Assembly: GCF_900130125.1 (NCBI RefSeq)
Contig: NZ_FQXY01000011.1
Coordinates: 1,430,748-1,494,747, forward strand
Direction of reading: 5' to 3'
From: Bacteroides congonensis
Lineage (GTDB): Bacteria > Bacteroidota > Bacteroidia > Bacteroidales > Bacteroidaceae
Length of the DNA stretch: 64,000 nt
Shown: positions 19,701 through 28,196 of the stretch, in pieces
How the letters are laid out: every line of letters begins with the position of its first letter
Numbering within the stretch: position 1 is the first letter of the stretch
Made by a program: the position numbers and the translations under genes
The notes under the pieces: generated by a model
What the model was told of the DNA's origin: nothing
Seen by the model: only the letters and a program-made list of their open reading frames with translations
Databases searched by the model: none

Positions 19701-20017
19701 AAGAAAATCCGAATGCCGAATATCCCCGTCTGACCACCAACTCCACGTTGGCTCAATGGAACTATGAGAACAATGATTATATGCTTCAGAATAGCCGCTA
19801 TATTCGTCTGAAAACGCTGATTGTCGGCTACACATTGCCACAGATATGGACACGTAAGGTAAAACTTGAAAAAGTACGCTTGTACTTCTCCGGCAATGAC
19901 TTGTGGGAAGCGACCAGTATTCGCGACGGTTTCGACCCTGAAATGGGAGCTGCTTCCAATACCGGCGGATATCCGTTTGCCCGTACCTGGTCGTTCGGAT
20001 TGAATGTTACCTTATAA
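16772..20017 (+). CDS. SusC-like TonB-dependent outer-membrane transporter (PUL B)
   Basis: 1081 residues. After a signal peptide (cut near LLYAND) there is a carboxypeptidase-D-type regulatory domain (about 48-125; GRTIKGLVTDANGEPLIGCNVVV), a TonB-box region near EEVVVVGYG, a plug (AITNVGAALQGATPGLVV; GVPALNAVSF; LKDGAASIYGAKAANGVILVTT) and a long 22-strand barrel ending in a beta-strand with terminal hydrophobic residues (FGLNVTL). No STN domain is present. SusC proteins import oligosaccharides across the outer membrane using TonB energy, capped by SusD. It is followed after 29 bases by SusD and preceded by the orphan sigma gene, all in one apparent operon. Confidence 0.96.
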   Translation: MEIKSKFLCSKGVALAFAMLLGGSPGVLLYANDSVEESLMVAQAGRTIKGLVTDANGEPLIGCNVVVVGSNAGVITDIDGRFTLNVPADAKQIKVSYIGYVDQVVNLNDRSDFIIRLKEDNNALEEVVVVGYGTQKKATLTGAVESVSSKTLQSRAITNVGAALQGATPGLVVTRSSTRPGNEGLNFQIRGATSINGGSPLIVIDGVPALNAVSFQNLNMDDVENISVLKDGAASIYGAKAANGVILVTTKKGKGKATVDYNFNMRFTTNGIMSYSPSMQEYATMWIEANKEMETKDWWNWGEETLRKMQTGYEGIYHTVDAGWGDLFIGQANRLEELFARRYSYQHNLSVSGSTEKSDYRISLAYADNQANLAVAYDGQTQINLRLNYGVKLTDWFKLETSASMIKTDTSTPSTGIDAHMYAYDPPFFPAKNPYGQWYSIFGTRGERQPVAAISDGGRDDRTNLTARVDLKATVDIWKGISFEGMASFQNEEYRRDRYVIPVQVYDWFGNPVRTIVATQQTMDNSGGVFPLKDTNNPAYLMEANNQLYQYYSGLLKYNRTFADVHNVSATLGINAEKWTLKKLSAARETMEDSGVYDLELASGKKNSSGGKTQTGTYSYLMRLNYNYAEKYLAEILGRRDGDSRFAPGYKFRNFFSGSLGWVFTAEDFMDFITPVVSFGKVRLSYGNSGNNGGLGDFAYLSLITQGNTAFGTNVSQQVSSGFANGGLISYDTTWERVEQKNIGIDVNFLNNRLTASFDYFIKDNIGMLSNVTYPGVLGGTAPKTNSGRLNVKGWEVTVGWRDQMKDFSYYANFNIGNNKSLLKNVEGADTYTAGTNNVNGYPLGAFFLYRTDGFFKDQEEVDRYYALYGGKGDLLNVGKNSDRQLRPGDVKRIDLNGDYKITADGSADSDLQYVGDAAPHFVFGLNLGLSWKGVDVSAMFQGVGKQYILRKDYMAYPFRMRTTNQNPTYLGKTWTKENPNAEYPRLTTNSTLAQWNYENNDYMLQNSRYIRLKTLIVGYTLPQIWTRKVKLEKVRLYFSGNDLWEATSIRDGFDPEMGAASNTGGYPFARTWSFGLNVTL

Positions 20018-20046
20018 TATGAACAAATCGATAAAAAGAAAATAGT

Positions 20047-21822
20047 ATGAAGAAGATAATTTATATATTGGCATGTAGCTGTTTACTGGGACTCAATGCC
20101 TGCCAGGACTCATTCCTGAATTTGGATCCGCTGGATTCAAAGACAGATGCGGTTTATTTTAAAACGCCGGAGCACTTCCGTGAATATGCCAATGGCCTAT
20201 ATTCCCAATTACTTGGATGGCGTTCGGGCATTCTCGACCATATGGATATTCAGTCCGACCTTATTACGAACCCGTCCAACCAGTGGAATATCGGTCATGG
20301 AACAATCAGCGTAGGATATGATGACAGCCGTTGGACAAGCCTTTACGGCAATATCCGTGCGGATAATATGCTCTTGGAGAAAGCGGCGGCATACGCAGGT
20401 GACCAGTCGGCACTTGCACAATATATCGGCGAAGCGTATTTCTTCCGTGCCTACAATTATTTCTATCTGTTGCAATACTTCGGTGGAGTACCTATTGTGA
20501 CTAAATCTCTCGATACGGAGTCTCCCGAACTATATTATCCCCGTAACAGCCGTTATGAAGTAATAGACTTGATACTTTCCGATCTTCAGAGCGCCATAGA
20601 TAAACTGCCGATCGAGCAGAATATCAGTTCTTCTGATAAAGGCCATATCAGCAAGCAGGCCGCAAAAGCTTTCAAGGCACGCGTGTTGCTTTACGAAGCC
20701 ACATGGCGCAAGAATGTGGGTACAAAAGCGGATTTTGAAGGCTCGGCAGGGCCGGCATCCGACCAGGTGAACGCATTTCTTGAGGAATGTATCGCTTTGT
20801 CCGAAGAAGTGATGAAAGACCAGGCTTACTCATTGTGGAATTACAACAGTGATACGAGAATGAATAACATGAGCAGCCGTTATCTTTTCTGCATTGAAGA
20901 TGCTGAGAGTAACCCCGGCGGTTATGGAAGAGATACGAATAAGGAATTTATCATTTATTCCGTATTCGACCGTGACGCAGCTCCCGGTAAGTTCCAGCTA
21001 AATCTGAATATGGCGTATGTTTATCCAAGCAGAAAGTTAATGGATATGTTCCTTTGTAAAAACGGGCTTCCGGTTTGTGAAGGTAATACGCAATTTGAAG
21101 GTTATCATACTCCGACATCCGAGTATAAGAATCGTGACTATCGTATGGAAGCCTATGTGGGAAAAAGTGCGGATAATATGACCTTAAATGGAACATCGGG
21201 TTATGGAAACATGAAATTCATTACCTACAAGCCTGCCCAGGAGCGTGAAGAATCAGCCAACTATTCGATACTTCGTCTGGCAGAGGTCTATCTGAACTAT
21301 GCGGAAGCGGTGATGACACGCTATAATAAGATAGAGGACACCCAACTGGACGCTTCCATCAATAACCTGCGCAGACGTGCCAATGTAGCATCGCTTACGA
21401 ATGCTTTGGTAGCTCAGATTATCACACTGACCAACTCTACGAAATCGCACGAAGAAGTGATGATGGATGAAATCCGTCGCGAGCGGGCGGTGGAACTTTA
21501 TATGGAAGGTTTCCGTTACGACGATTTAAAACGTTGGGGCATACTGGAACGAGAACTGAACCAACCCCGTTGTGGTAGAGTATTGGGCGGAGTGGGCTAT
21601 GCCACTACTTTCAAAGATGCCAACGGTAACAATCTTTCTACTTACAACTCCAGTGCCTATGTGAACGGTGAGTTGAAAGTGGAGACGGGACATGGTGAAT
21701 TATCGTGCGTACTTCTCTCCAAGAAAGCGGACAGTTCACTTTCCTCACGGCATTACTTGTATCCTATTCCGCAACATCAGATTAACTTGAATCATAATCT
21801 GAAACAGAATCCGGGTTACTAA
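20047..21822 (+). CDS. SusD-like glycan-binding lipoprotein (PUL B)
   Basis: 591 residues with a lipobox (GLNAC, Cys19). It has SusD N-terminal TPR-like helices (FRAYNYFYLLQYFGGVPIV), the conserved region KAFKARVLLYEA, and the C-terminal SusD domain with EIRRERAVELYMEGFRYDDLKRWG, ending LKQNPGY. The partner of the SusC 29 bases upstream, it forms the lid that passes oligosaccharides into the channel. The last third is strikingly close to the SusD fragment at the left edge of the window, fitting the idea that PULs A and B arose by duplication. Confidence 0.96.
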   Translation: MKKIIYILACSCLLGLNACQDSFLNLDPLDSKTDAVYFKTPEHFREYANGLYSQLLGWRSGILDHMDIQSDLITNPSNQWNIGHGTISVGYDDSRWTSLYGNIRADNMLLEKAAAYAGDQSALAQYIGEAYFFRAYNYFYLLQYFGGVPIVTKSLDTESPELYYPRNSRYEVIDLILSDLQSAIDKLPIEQNISSSDKGHISKQAAKAFKARVLLYEATWRKNVGTKADFEGSAGPASDQVNAFLEECIALSEEVMKDQAYSLWNYNSDTRMNNMSSRYLFCIEDAESNPGGYGRDTNKEFIIYSVFDRDAAPGKFQLNLNMAYVYPSRKLMDMFLCKNGLPVCEGNTQFEGYHTPTSEYKNRDYRMEAYVGKSADNMTLNGTSGYGNMKFITYKPAQEREESANYSILRLAEVYLNYAEAVMTRYNKIEDTQLDASINNLRRRANVASLTNALVAQIITLTNSTKSHEEVMMDEIRRERAVELYMEGFRYDDLKRWGILERELNQPRCGRVLGGVGYATTFKDANGNNLSTYNSSAYVNGELKVETGHGELSCVLLSKKADSSLSSRHYLYPIPQHQINLNHNLKQNPGY

Positions 21823-21843
21823 ATAACTTACTAATCTATATAT

Positions 21844-23058
21844 ATGAACGATATGAAATACTCATCAATAAAAAATGCGTTCGGGCTGTTGGCTCTGATT
21901 TCTTTTCCGGTGCTGTTTGCCGGATGCGAGCAGGACGCTAAATTTAAAACATATGTATATCCTACGGCAGAAATATCGGAGATGTATCCGACGCTGGGAT
22001 ATGCGGCAGAGAAGGTCACGTTTGTAGGAACTAGCTTCGGCGACCGGAAAGAAGCTCTGAAAGTAGCTTTTGGAGGAGTGGCGGTAAGTAATATTTTGTC
22101 TTGCAATGACAACTGCGTAGTGGTGGAAGTCCCGGAAGGGGCGGTAGCGGGTGACGTGACTTTGCAGACATGGAACAATGAGCCTATTACCGTGGGAACA
22201 TTCAAAGTGTATCCCACTCCTATCGTAGAGGAGGTTATTTCTCACAATACGGAATATGGCTCGAATATGGCTGTCGAAGGTGACCTGGTAACTATAAAGG
22301 GAGCTAACTTCGGTACTGACAAGAGTCTGGTTGAAGTGAAGTTTAATGGAACGGTAGCTCCGATAGAGTCTTTGGTAGACGAGCAGATTGTTGTCAAAAC
22401 TCCTGCGTATACGTCAGGACTGGTCACTGTTACCATTCGTCCGGAAGCAAATGCCAATAACATAACACTCACCAGTACGGGATTAATGGATCCGCAGGCA
22501 ACGGGAGACGTGACATCTATTTTCTTGCAGAACAGTGTAGCTCCATTCAGTCCAAGTGGTGCTGTGGGAACTTGGGCGATCGCTACCGGTTGGCATACAT
22601 CCGGCGGTTTTGACGGCGCAACGACTTTACAGTTTACAGAGGAAAATCCCGGTGGCCTGTTCGTAATGGAATGTTGGGGCAATAATAAGAAAGAAAATGC
22701 GAAGATATACCAGGTTGCTACTCTGCCGAAGGGAGACTATGTCTTTGAGTTGGAGTTTGTTCAGATATTGAAAAACTCAGGACGTTTTGGCGTGCACTTT
22801 GTGATAGCAGAAGGTGAAGAGACTCTTCCTGATTTAGTAGCTAATGGAGATCAACTCACCGGCGAGAATGTAGATAAAGTGATAGCATCTTATGGCATTA
22901 CGGGCACTATGGACCCGCATACAAAAGAAATAACCGTTCATCTGGATGAAACGAAACAACTGACTATGGGATTTGTAACTCAGTTGAATAATCAGGGAAC
23001 AGTAAAACTCTCGGCCATCAGAATCAATAGAGAGAAGGCTAATGATAACCAAGATTAA
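21844..23058 (+). CDS. IPT/TIG-domain surface lipoprotein (first SGBP of PUL B)
   Basis: 404 residues from ATG 21844 (ATG 21853 is also possible), with lipobox LFAGC. Two IPT/TIG repeats (about 40-125 and 126-210; GYAAEKVTFVGTSFGDRKE and GDLVTIKGANFGTDK) are followed by a C-terminal sandwich starting at IFLQNSVAPFSP. It is a paralogue of 683-1843, sharing repeat order and the C-terminal domain. It lies 21 bases after SusD and 11 bases before the next SGBP, in one operon. The likely role is surface capture of the same class of glycan as PUL A. Confidence 0.84.
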   Translation: MNDMKYSSIKNAFGLLALISFPVLFAGCEQDAKFKTYVYPTAEISEMYPTLGYAAEKVTFVGTSFGDRKEALKVAFGGVAVSNILSCNDNCVVVEVPEGAVAGDVTLQTWNNEPITVGTFKVYPTPIVEEVISHNTEYGSNMAVEGDLVTIKGANFGTDKSLVEVKFNGTVAPIESLVDEQIVVKTPAYTSGLVTVTIRPEANANNITLTSTGLMDPQATGDVTSIFLQNSVAPFSPSGAVGTWAIATGWHTSGGFDGATTLQFTEENPGGLFVMECWGNNKKENAKIYQVATLPKGDYVFELEFVQILKNSGRFGVHFVIAEGEETLPDLVANGDQLTGENVDKVIASYGITGTMDPHTKEITVHLDETKQLTMGFVTQLNNQGTVKLSAIRINREKANDNQD

Positions 23059-23069
23059 AAAGAAGATGT

Positions 23070-25055
23070 ATGAAAAAGATATATTATAGCTTATTCTTAT
23101 TGTTGTCCTTGTTTATATGGGCATCATGTGATAAAGGTGGAGAAGAGATAGTAGACCTGAAGTATGAGGGACGCGCGGTCAGTGTGTCCAGCATATCTCC
23201 GGTAGCAGGATATGTCGGTGAAGAACTGACGATTAACGGAGAACAGTTCGGAGTTTCTCCGGAGCTGATGAAAGTTTTCATTGGTGAGAATCAGACGGAG
23301 ATTGTTTCGTGCTCGGAAGAGCGGTTGGTAGTGAAAGTACCGGAAGGAGCGACAACCGGAAAAATCATATTAAACCTGTTGGGTAGCACGTATGTATCGG
23401 AACTTACTTACGAGGTACTCGGCAAGCCGTCTGTAACGGCAATCTCTCCCATACAGGGATTTCCTGATGACGAGATTACGATAACCGGTAATAACTTGGG
23501 TTCTACCCTTTCGGCAGTGAAATTAATATTTACCGGAACATCGGGAGCAGCTCAGGTTGTCTCTTGTGAGAATACGAAGATTGTGGTGAAAGTTCCGGCC
23601 AAAGCAACGACCGGGCCTGTCGACCTGACTATCTCGAAACAACATGTCAACACTCCTTTAAGTGGTGAATCCGGCAAGTTTACAGTGCTGCAACATGCTT
23701 CGTTTACCGGTGTATCTGCCGAAAGCGGCTATCGTGGCGCGAAGATTACATTACAGGGTGAAGGCTTTGTAGGTACTGACGAGAAACCTCTGAAAGTATA
23801 TTTCGGAGATATTGAAGCCGAAGTAGTCAGTTATACAGATACGGAGATTGTGATAATTGTTCCGGAAGAAGCAACAACCGGCGATAATGGCGTAATGGTA
23901 GAAACAGCTTATGAATTGATAGAGGCAGTTTATGTATTCAACGTGCTTCCTTCTCCGAAAATAACCGCTGTTTCCAGTAGTGAGGAATATATCGGTGCGG
24001 AAATAACCATTACCGGAGAAAACTTCCCGGAAAAAGCGGAAAATGTGAAAGTGATGTTTGGTGATGGCGAAGCTACTATTGTTTCCTGTTCAAATACGGA
24101 ATTGGCCGTAAGAGTGCCCGCTCCGGGAGAGGGGATATATGGTGAGGTTGATTTGACAGTATCAATGTCGGAGGTAACCTTCTATACTGGTAAGTTCACA
24201 GTGAAAGAGACTCCTTATATCATTTCTGTAACTTCCGACAATGTGATGAATGACAAATTGGTTCAAGTAGGTGATGAGATTACAGTTACCGGACGGGGAC
24301 TCACATCTGATGCTGTAGTTACGATTGGCGGCATAGAAGTGGAACCGGTATTTATCAATAATACAGAATTTAAGGCAACTATACCGGATGGATTTACGGG
24401 TGGTGCGGTAGTCTTGAAATACGAAACGATTTCTATACCTATTACCAGTGAAGATGAGTTGACTCTTTTAACTACAGGTATGGAGGTTACAGAATTTGTA
24501 TTACAGAATTACAAGCAGCCGTTTATACCGGTAGAAGGGACAACATGGAGGGGATTGTCTGCTCCTTTGGGGTGGTCTTGTAATGAGCTTTTTGCAAATA
24601 AGGGAATGGTTTTGAATAATGGAACTACATATTTGCAGTGTCAGTCAGGTTGGGATGAAAATAAGAAAAACAATGGAAAACTGTATCAGGTAAAGACACT
24701 TCCTAAAGGAAAATATAAGATTGTGTTGGATGTTGCGGAAGTTTTCTTTAATAATGGACGTTTTACAATTAATTTCTTAGTTACTAAGGGTAATAATACA
24801 TTCCCTGATTATGCAAGAGAAGTGAATACTCCGGAAACTGGTAAAATTTGGGTGTATGATGATCCTGATCACATTGTGCTGGCAGAGACATTACTTTCAA
24901 AATATAGAATTAGTTTGGGCACTCCCGTTCAAGAAGTAGAAGTTGAGTTTGAATTGTCCGAAACAACGGAAGTAACGATGGGATTCCTTACTATGGTGGA
25001 TGGTCAGGCAGGTGTGAAAATTTCCGCAATCAGCACCGTTTGGCTTGGAGAATGA
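23070..25055 (+). CDS. Multi-IPT/TIG surface lipoprotein (second SGBP of PUL B)
   Basis: 661 residues with lipobox (IWASC, Cys near 18). About five consecutive IPT/TIG Ig-like repeats cover residues 35-455; recurring phrases are ISPVAGYVGEELTINGEQFG, ISPIQGFPDDEITITGNNLG, AESGYRGAKITLQGEGF and EEYIGAEITITGENF. A C-terminal sandwich starts at VLQNYKQPFIP. The equivalent protein in PUL A (1854-3284) has only about three repeats, so this copy is extended by repeat expansion, which would push the binding domain further from the membrane. No enzyme motif is present. It is co-transcribed with the flanking SGBP and lyase genes. Confidence 0.85.
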   Translation: MKKIYYSLFLLLSLFIWASCDKGGEEIVDLKYEGRAVSVSSISPVAGYVGEELTINGEQFGVSPELMKVFIGENQTEIVSCSEERLVVKVPEGATTGKIILNLLGSTYVSELTYEVLGKPSVTAISPIQGFPDDEITITGNNLGSTLSAVKLIFTGTSGAAQVVSCENTKIVVKVPAKATTGPVDLTISKQHVNTPLSGESGKFTVLQHASFTGVSAESGYRGAKITLQGEGFVGTDEKPLKVYFGDIEAEVVSYTDTEIVIIVPEEATTGDNGVMVETAYELIEAVYVFNVLPSPKITAVSSSEEYIGAEITITGENFPEKAENVKVMFGDGEATIVSCSNTELAVRVPAPGEGIYGEVDLTVSMSEVTFYTGKFTVKETPYIISVTSDNVMNDKLVQVGDEITVTGRGLTSDAVVTIGGIEVEPVFINNTEFKATIPDGFTGGAVVLKYETISIPITSEDELTLLTTGMEVTEFVLQNYKQPFIPVEGTTWRGLSAPLGWSCNELFANKGMVLNNGTTYLQCQSGWDENKKNNGKLYQVKTLPKGKYKIVLDVAEVFFNNGRFTINFLVTKGNNTFPDYAREVNTPETGKIWVYDDPDHIVLAETLLSKYRISLGTPVQEVEVEFELSETTEVTMGFLTMVDGQAGVKISAISTVWLGE

Positions 25056-25082
25056 TTATCTTAAATTAAAAAGAAAGACATT

Positions 25083-26381
25083 ATGAAAAAGTTATATTAC
25101 TTAGTTTCGGCATTGGCATTCGTATCAATGACATCATGTGGCGACGGATTCAATTTCCCGGAAGTGGGAGCAGAAACCGATTTATATAAAATACCTCTTC
25201 CGGAAACCAGTATGATGGAGGTGGAATTGAAAGACGTATCAATAGCGATGGAGCACGTAGGTGGCCTGCATACGGAAGAAGACTTTGAACGTATCCGTGA
25301 AAAATTGAAAGCCGGGGAATCTCCTTGGGTGGAAGGATATGAGTTATTGAAGAATAGCAAATACGCTCAGTTAAGTTTTCAGACTTATCCTACCGAAATT
25401 ATAGTCAGAGGTGGTGGCAGTGGAGAAAATTATATGAATGCGGCTCGCGGAGCCGCCGCTGCTTACCAACTGGCACTTCGTTGGAAAATAGAAGAGAACG
25501 GCCAATATGCGAAGAAAGCTGTGGAAATACTGAATAAGTGGGCACAAACTTGTGTTGGCTTGGGAGGAGACTCCAATGTCTCTTTAGGTGCCGGAATCTA
25601 CGGGCATGAATTTGCCATAGCAGGCGAACTGTTAAGAGACTATGCAGGATGGGCTCCTAAAGATTTTGCCGCTTATCAACAATGGATGCTTTCCGTCTTT
25701 TATCCGGCTAATAAGGATTTTCTAGTTCGGCATCACGGAACGAATCCTTTACACTATTGGGCAAACTGGGGATTGTGTAACCTTGCTTCTACAATGGCAA
25801 TCGGTATTTTGACAGACCGTCGTGATATTTATAATGAAGCTATTGAGCATTTCCAGATCGGAGAAACGAATGGTCGTATCACATTAGCTATCTATCATGT
25901 ATATGACGGAGCTTATGCCAACTTTGCACAGTTGCAGGAGAGCGGTCGTGACCAGGGACATACATTGATGTGCGTCGGATTGCTTGGAACTATTTGTCAG
26001 CTTGCGTATAATCAGGGGGATGACTTCTTCGCATATAAGGATAACATGTTCTTGAAAGCATGTGAATATGCGGCATGTTTCAACTACACGAATGACGGAG
26101 TGCCTTATACATTGTATACATGGAATCAACAGAACCCTTGGGGTGGCATATCTCCGGTAGAACAGCCGGAACTGGGAACAACCGGACGAGGAAATTTAAG
26201 ACCTATATGGGCACTTCCTTATTACCACTACGCTAAAGTGAAGAACGTATTGGACACAAAAGTGAAATATTCGCTTATAGGTCTTGAAAGGGCATTTCCC
26301 GAAGGTGGCGGCGGCAATTATGGTGAAACTAGCGGTGGCTTCGATGCTCTTGGCTTTGGAACTTTAATGTATGCGAGATAA
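25083..26381 (+). CDS. PL38/PL5-like polysaccharide lyase lipoprotein (PUL B)
   Basis: 432 residues with lipobox (MTSC). Same architecture as 3314-4594: the GGLHTEEDFERIREKL start, AARGAAAAYQLALRWKIEENG, HYWANWGLCN, LQESGRDQGH and NQGDDFFAYKDN, ending GFGTLMYAR. The shared order and high similarity show the two are paralogues of the same alginate-lyase-fold family. It is the last gene before a hairpin at 26401-26460. As a lipid-anchored lyase it would cut the polymer at or near the cell surface, or just inside the outer membrane. Linkage preference is unknown, and the PL38 assignment is by resemblance. Confidence 0.68.
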   Translation: MKKLYYLVSALAFVSMTSCGDGFNFPEVGAETDLYKIPLPETSMMEVELKDVSIAMEHVGGLHTEEDFERIREKLKAGESPWVEGYELLKNSKYAQLSFQTYPTEIIVRGGGSGENYMNAARGAAAAYQLALRWKIEENGQYAKKAVEILNKWAQTCVGLGGDSNVSLGAGIYGHEFAIAGELLRDYAGWAPKDFAAYQQWMLSVFYPANKDFLVRHHGTNPLHYWANWGLCNLASTMAIGILTDRRDIYNEAIEHFQIGETNGRITLAIYHVYDGAYANFAQLQESGRDQGHTLMCVGLLGTICQLAYNQGDDFFAYKDNMFLKACEYAACFNYTNDGVPYTLYTWNQQNPWGGISPVEQPELGTTGRGNLRPIWALPYYHYAKVKNVLDTKVKYSLIGLERAFPEGGGGNYGETSGGFDALGFGTLMYAR

Positions 26382-26400
26382 AAATAAATAATATTCTTTT

Positions 26401-26460
26401 ACCGGTATCTTCGTTTCATGTTTTTTCTGTTTCTTGAGAACTTGAAGCGAAGGATACCGG
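26401..26460 (+). repeat. Long inverted repeat / hairpin between lyase and GH28 genes
   Basis: The arms ACCGGTATCTTCGTTTCA (26401-26418) and its near-complement ending GGATACCGG (to 26460) form a ~18-bp stem with one bulge and one mismatch, and a ~20-base T-rich loop. It lies 19 bases after the lyase stop. The run after the stem is ATATTTTAAT, so it is at best a weak terminator; it may attenuate or stabilise mRNA. Confidence 0.65.
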
Positions 26461-26489
26461 ATATTTTAATGGTCTTAGTTTTTTTGAAG

Positions 26490-27893
26490 ATGAAATATTT
26501 GAAATTTGCAATAATATGTCTGCTCGCTATAGTTACAGGAACTTTACGAGCGGAAATCATCACCTATCCCGTACCGATGGGCATTTACTATGCCCGTCAC
26601 AACGATGATTACACAGTAAAAGTACGGCAGGCAGGTGAAAAAGATTGGGTTGACCTTTTCGAATATAACGTAAAGGTGGATATGGATACCAAGTCCGATG
26701 CGACCATGGTACAGTTTGATTTCTCCGGTAAAGTGGAAGTGCTGGTGCAAAAGAATAACGGAGACATCCGTTCTGCCGTAGTGCGTCCCCTTTCCAAAGG
26801 CATTCAACCGGAGATAGACGGGAACTTTCTTTTGTTTACACTGGATAAACCGCAAAAACTCTCTGTCGAATTCAACGGCGACCGTTTGAATAATCTGCAC
26901 GTATTTGCCAATCCGATTATTAAGAATGTGCCCGACAAGAATGACCCGAATGTGATGTACTTCGAGTCCGGCATCCATGAACCTACCGATGTGGCAGGAA
27001 AGTGCTTCCGTATTCCTTCCAATACGACAGTTTATCTGGAAGGTGGAGCAGTATTGAAAGGCTGCCTTAATTGTGACAGTGTGGAGAATGTGAAAATCTT
27101 GGGGCATGGCATGTTGCTCGAACCGCAGCAGGGAATATCCGTAGCCTATTCCAAGAATGTGCTGATTGACGGGATTACCGTTGTCAACTCGCGCCACTAC
27201 ACCGTTTCCGGCGGGCAATCTACCGGCATCACCATCCGAAACCTGAAATCATTCAGCTATCAGGGATGGAGTGACGGACTGGATTTTATGTCTTGCTCGG
27301 ATGTGACGATTGATGATGTCTTTCTGCGCAATTCGGATGATTGCATAGCTCTCTATACCCACCGTTGGAATTATTACGGGGATTGCCGTAATATCCGTGT
27401 ACTGAATTCCACCCTTTGGGCGGACATCGCACATCCTATCAACATAGGTACGCATGGCAATACGAAAACCGGGGATGAAGTTCTGGAAGACATATTGTTC
27501 AAGAACATTGATATACTGGAACATGATGAGGACGACCGTGATTATCAGGGATGTATGGCTATCAACGTAGGTGACCATAACCTTGCGCGAAATATTACTT
27601 TTGAAGACATTCGTGTGGAAAATATTCAGGAAGGACAGTTGTTCCATCTCCGTGTGATGTATAATCAGAAGTATAACACAGGGCCGGGCCGGGGTATAAA
27701 GAATATCGTGTTCCGCAACATCTCTTGTACAGCCAAGTATGTCAATCCTTCGCTGATAGAAGGGTATGATAAGAACCGCAGAATCGGGAATATCCTGTTC
27801 GAGAATATAGTCTTGAACGGTAAACGGGTGACTTCACTGGAAGATTTGAACGTCAATATGAAAGGGTTTGTAGATAAAGTGAGTATCAAGTAA
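26490..27893 (+). CDS. GH28-like right-handed beta-helix glycosidase
   Basis: The ATG at 26490 gives 467 residues and a signal peptide ending near TLRAE. Earlier in-frame starts fall inside the upstream hairpin. An N-terminal beta-domain (about 22-155) resembles that preceding GH28/GH49-type helices. A parallel beta-helix then carries DGLD (Asp262, Asp265), NSDDC (Asp283, Asp284) and THGN (His322), matching the NTD, DD and HG motifs of polygalacturonases. The usual RIK motif is not evident, so the substrate may not be plain polygalacturonate. GH28 enzymes hydrolyse alpha-linked galacturonate or related bonds by inversion. It is the last gene before the repeat array that precedes the GH78 gene. 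Confidence 0.75.
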   Translation: MKYLKFAIICLLAIVTGTLRAEIITYPVPMGIYYARHNDDYTVKVRQAGEKDWVDLFEYNVKVDMDTKSDATMVQFDFSGKVEVLVQKNNGDIRSAVVRPLSKGIQPEIDGNFLLFTLDKPQKLSVEFNGDRLNNLHVFANPIIKNVPDKNDPNVMYFESGIHEPTDVAGKCFRIPSNTTVYLEGGAVLKGCLNCDSVENVKILGHGMLLEPQQGISVAYSKNVLIDGITVVNSRHYTVSGGQSTGITIRNLKSFSYQGWSDGLDFMSCSDVTIDDVFLRNSDDCIALYTHRWNYYGDCRNIRVLNSTLWADIAHPINIGTHGNTKTGDEVLEDILFKNIDILEHDEDDRDYQGCMAINVGDHNLARNITFEDIRVENIQEGQLFHLRVMYNQKYNTGPGRGIKNIVFRNISCTAKYVNPSLIEGYDKNRRIGNILFENIVLNGKRVTSLEDLNVNMKGFVDKVSIK

Positions 27894-27985
27894 TATTTTG
27901 TTTCTCATGCTTATGAACTAATTTCGAGTTTGTGCAGATTTATTTTTAGTGTTTAATAGATTTATGGCTAATGATACATGATTTT

Positions 27986-28077
27986 ATTCGTCTGACAACC
28001 GTTTCTTTTTCGTCTGACAGTTGTCAGACGAAAGAATAACAATTGTCAGACGAAAGTTCGACAACTGTCAGACGAAT
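27986..28077. repeat. Phased array of five 16-bp repeats (WTTCGTCTGACARYYG)
   Basis: This is the main content of the 303-base gap 27894-28196. Two copies are on the plus strand (27986-28001, 28008-28023) and three are inverted (28018-28033, 28040-28055, 28062-28077). The invariant core GTCTGACA starts at 27990 and 28012, and its complement at 28022, 28044 and 28066. Spacings are 22, 10, 22 and 22 bases, so all cores fall on about the same face of the helix. The middle two copies overlap as a palindrome. It lies 120 bases before the GH78 start. It may be an operator array, or a genome-wide repeat element. Confidence 0.85.
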
Positions 28078-28196
28078 AAAGTTATGTGTTACGGGTATTA
28101 AATCATTGCATGTTAGCAATTAAGTTTTAGAAAAACTACGATTAGTTTATTACTGTACAAGATAGATTATATGATTACAAACGTATTGTTGAAACA

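Noticed and set aside
27986-28077. CRISPR array
   Set aside because: Repeats are only 16 bp with 6-base spacers, in mixed orientations, two overlap, and no cas genes are present.
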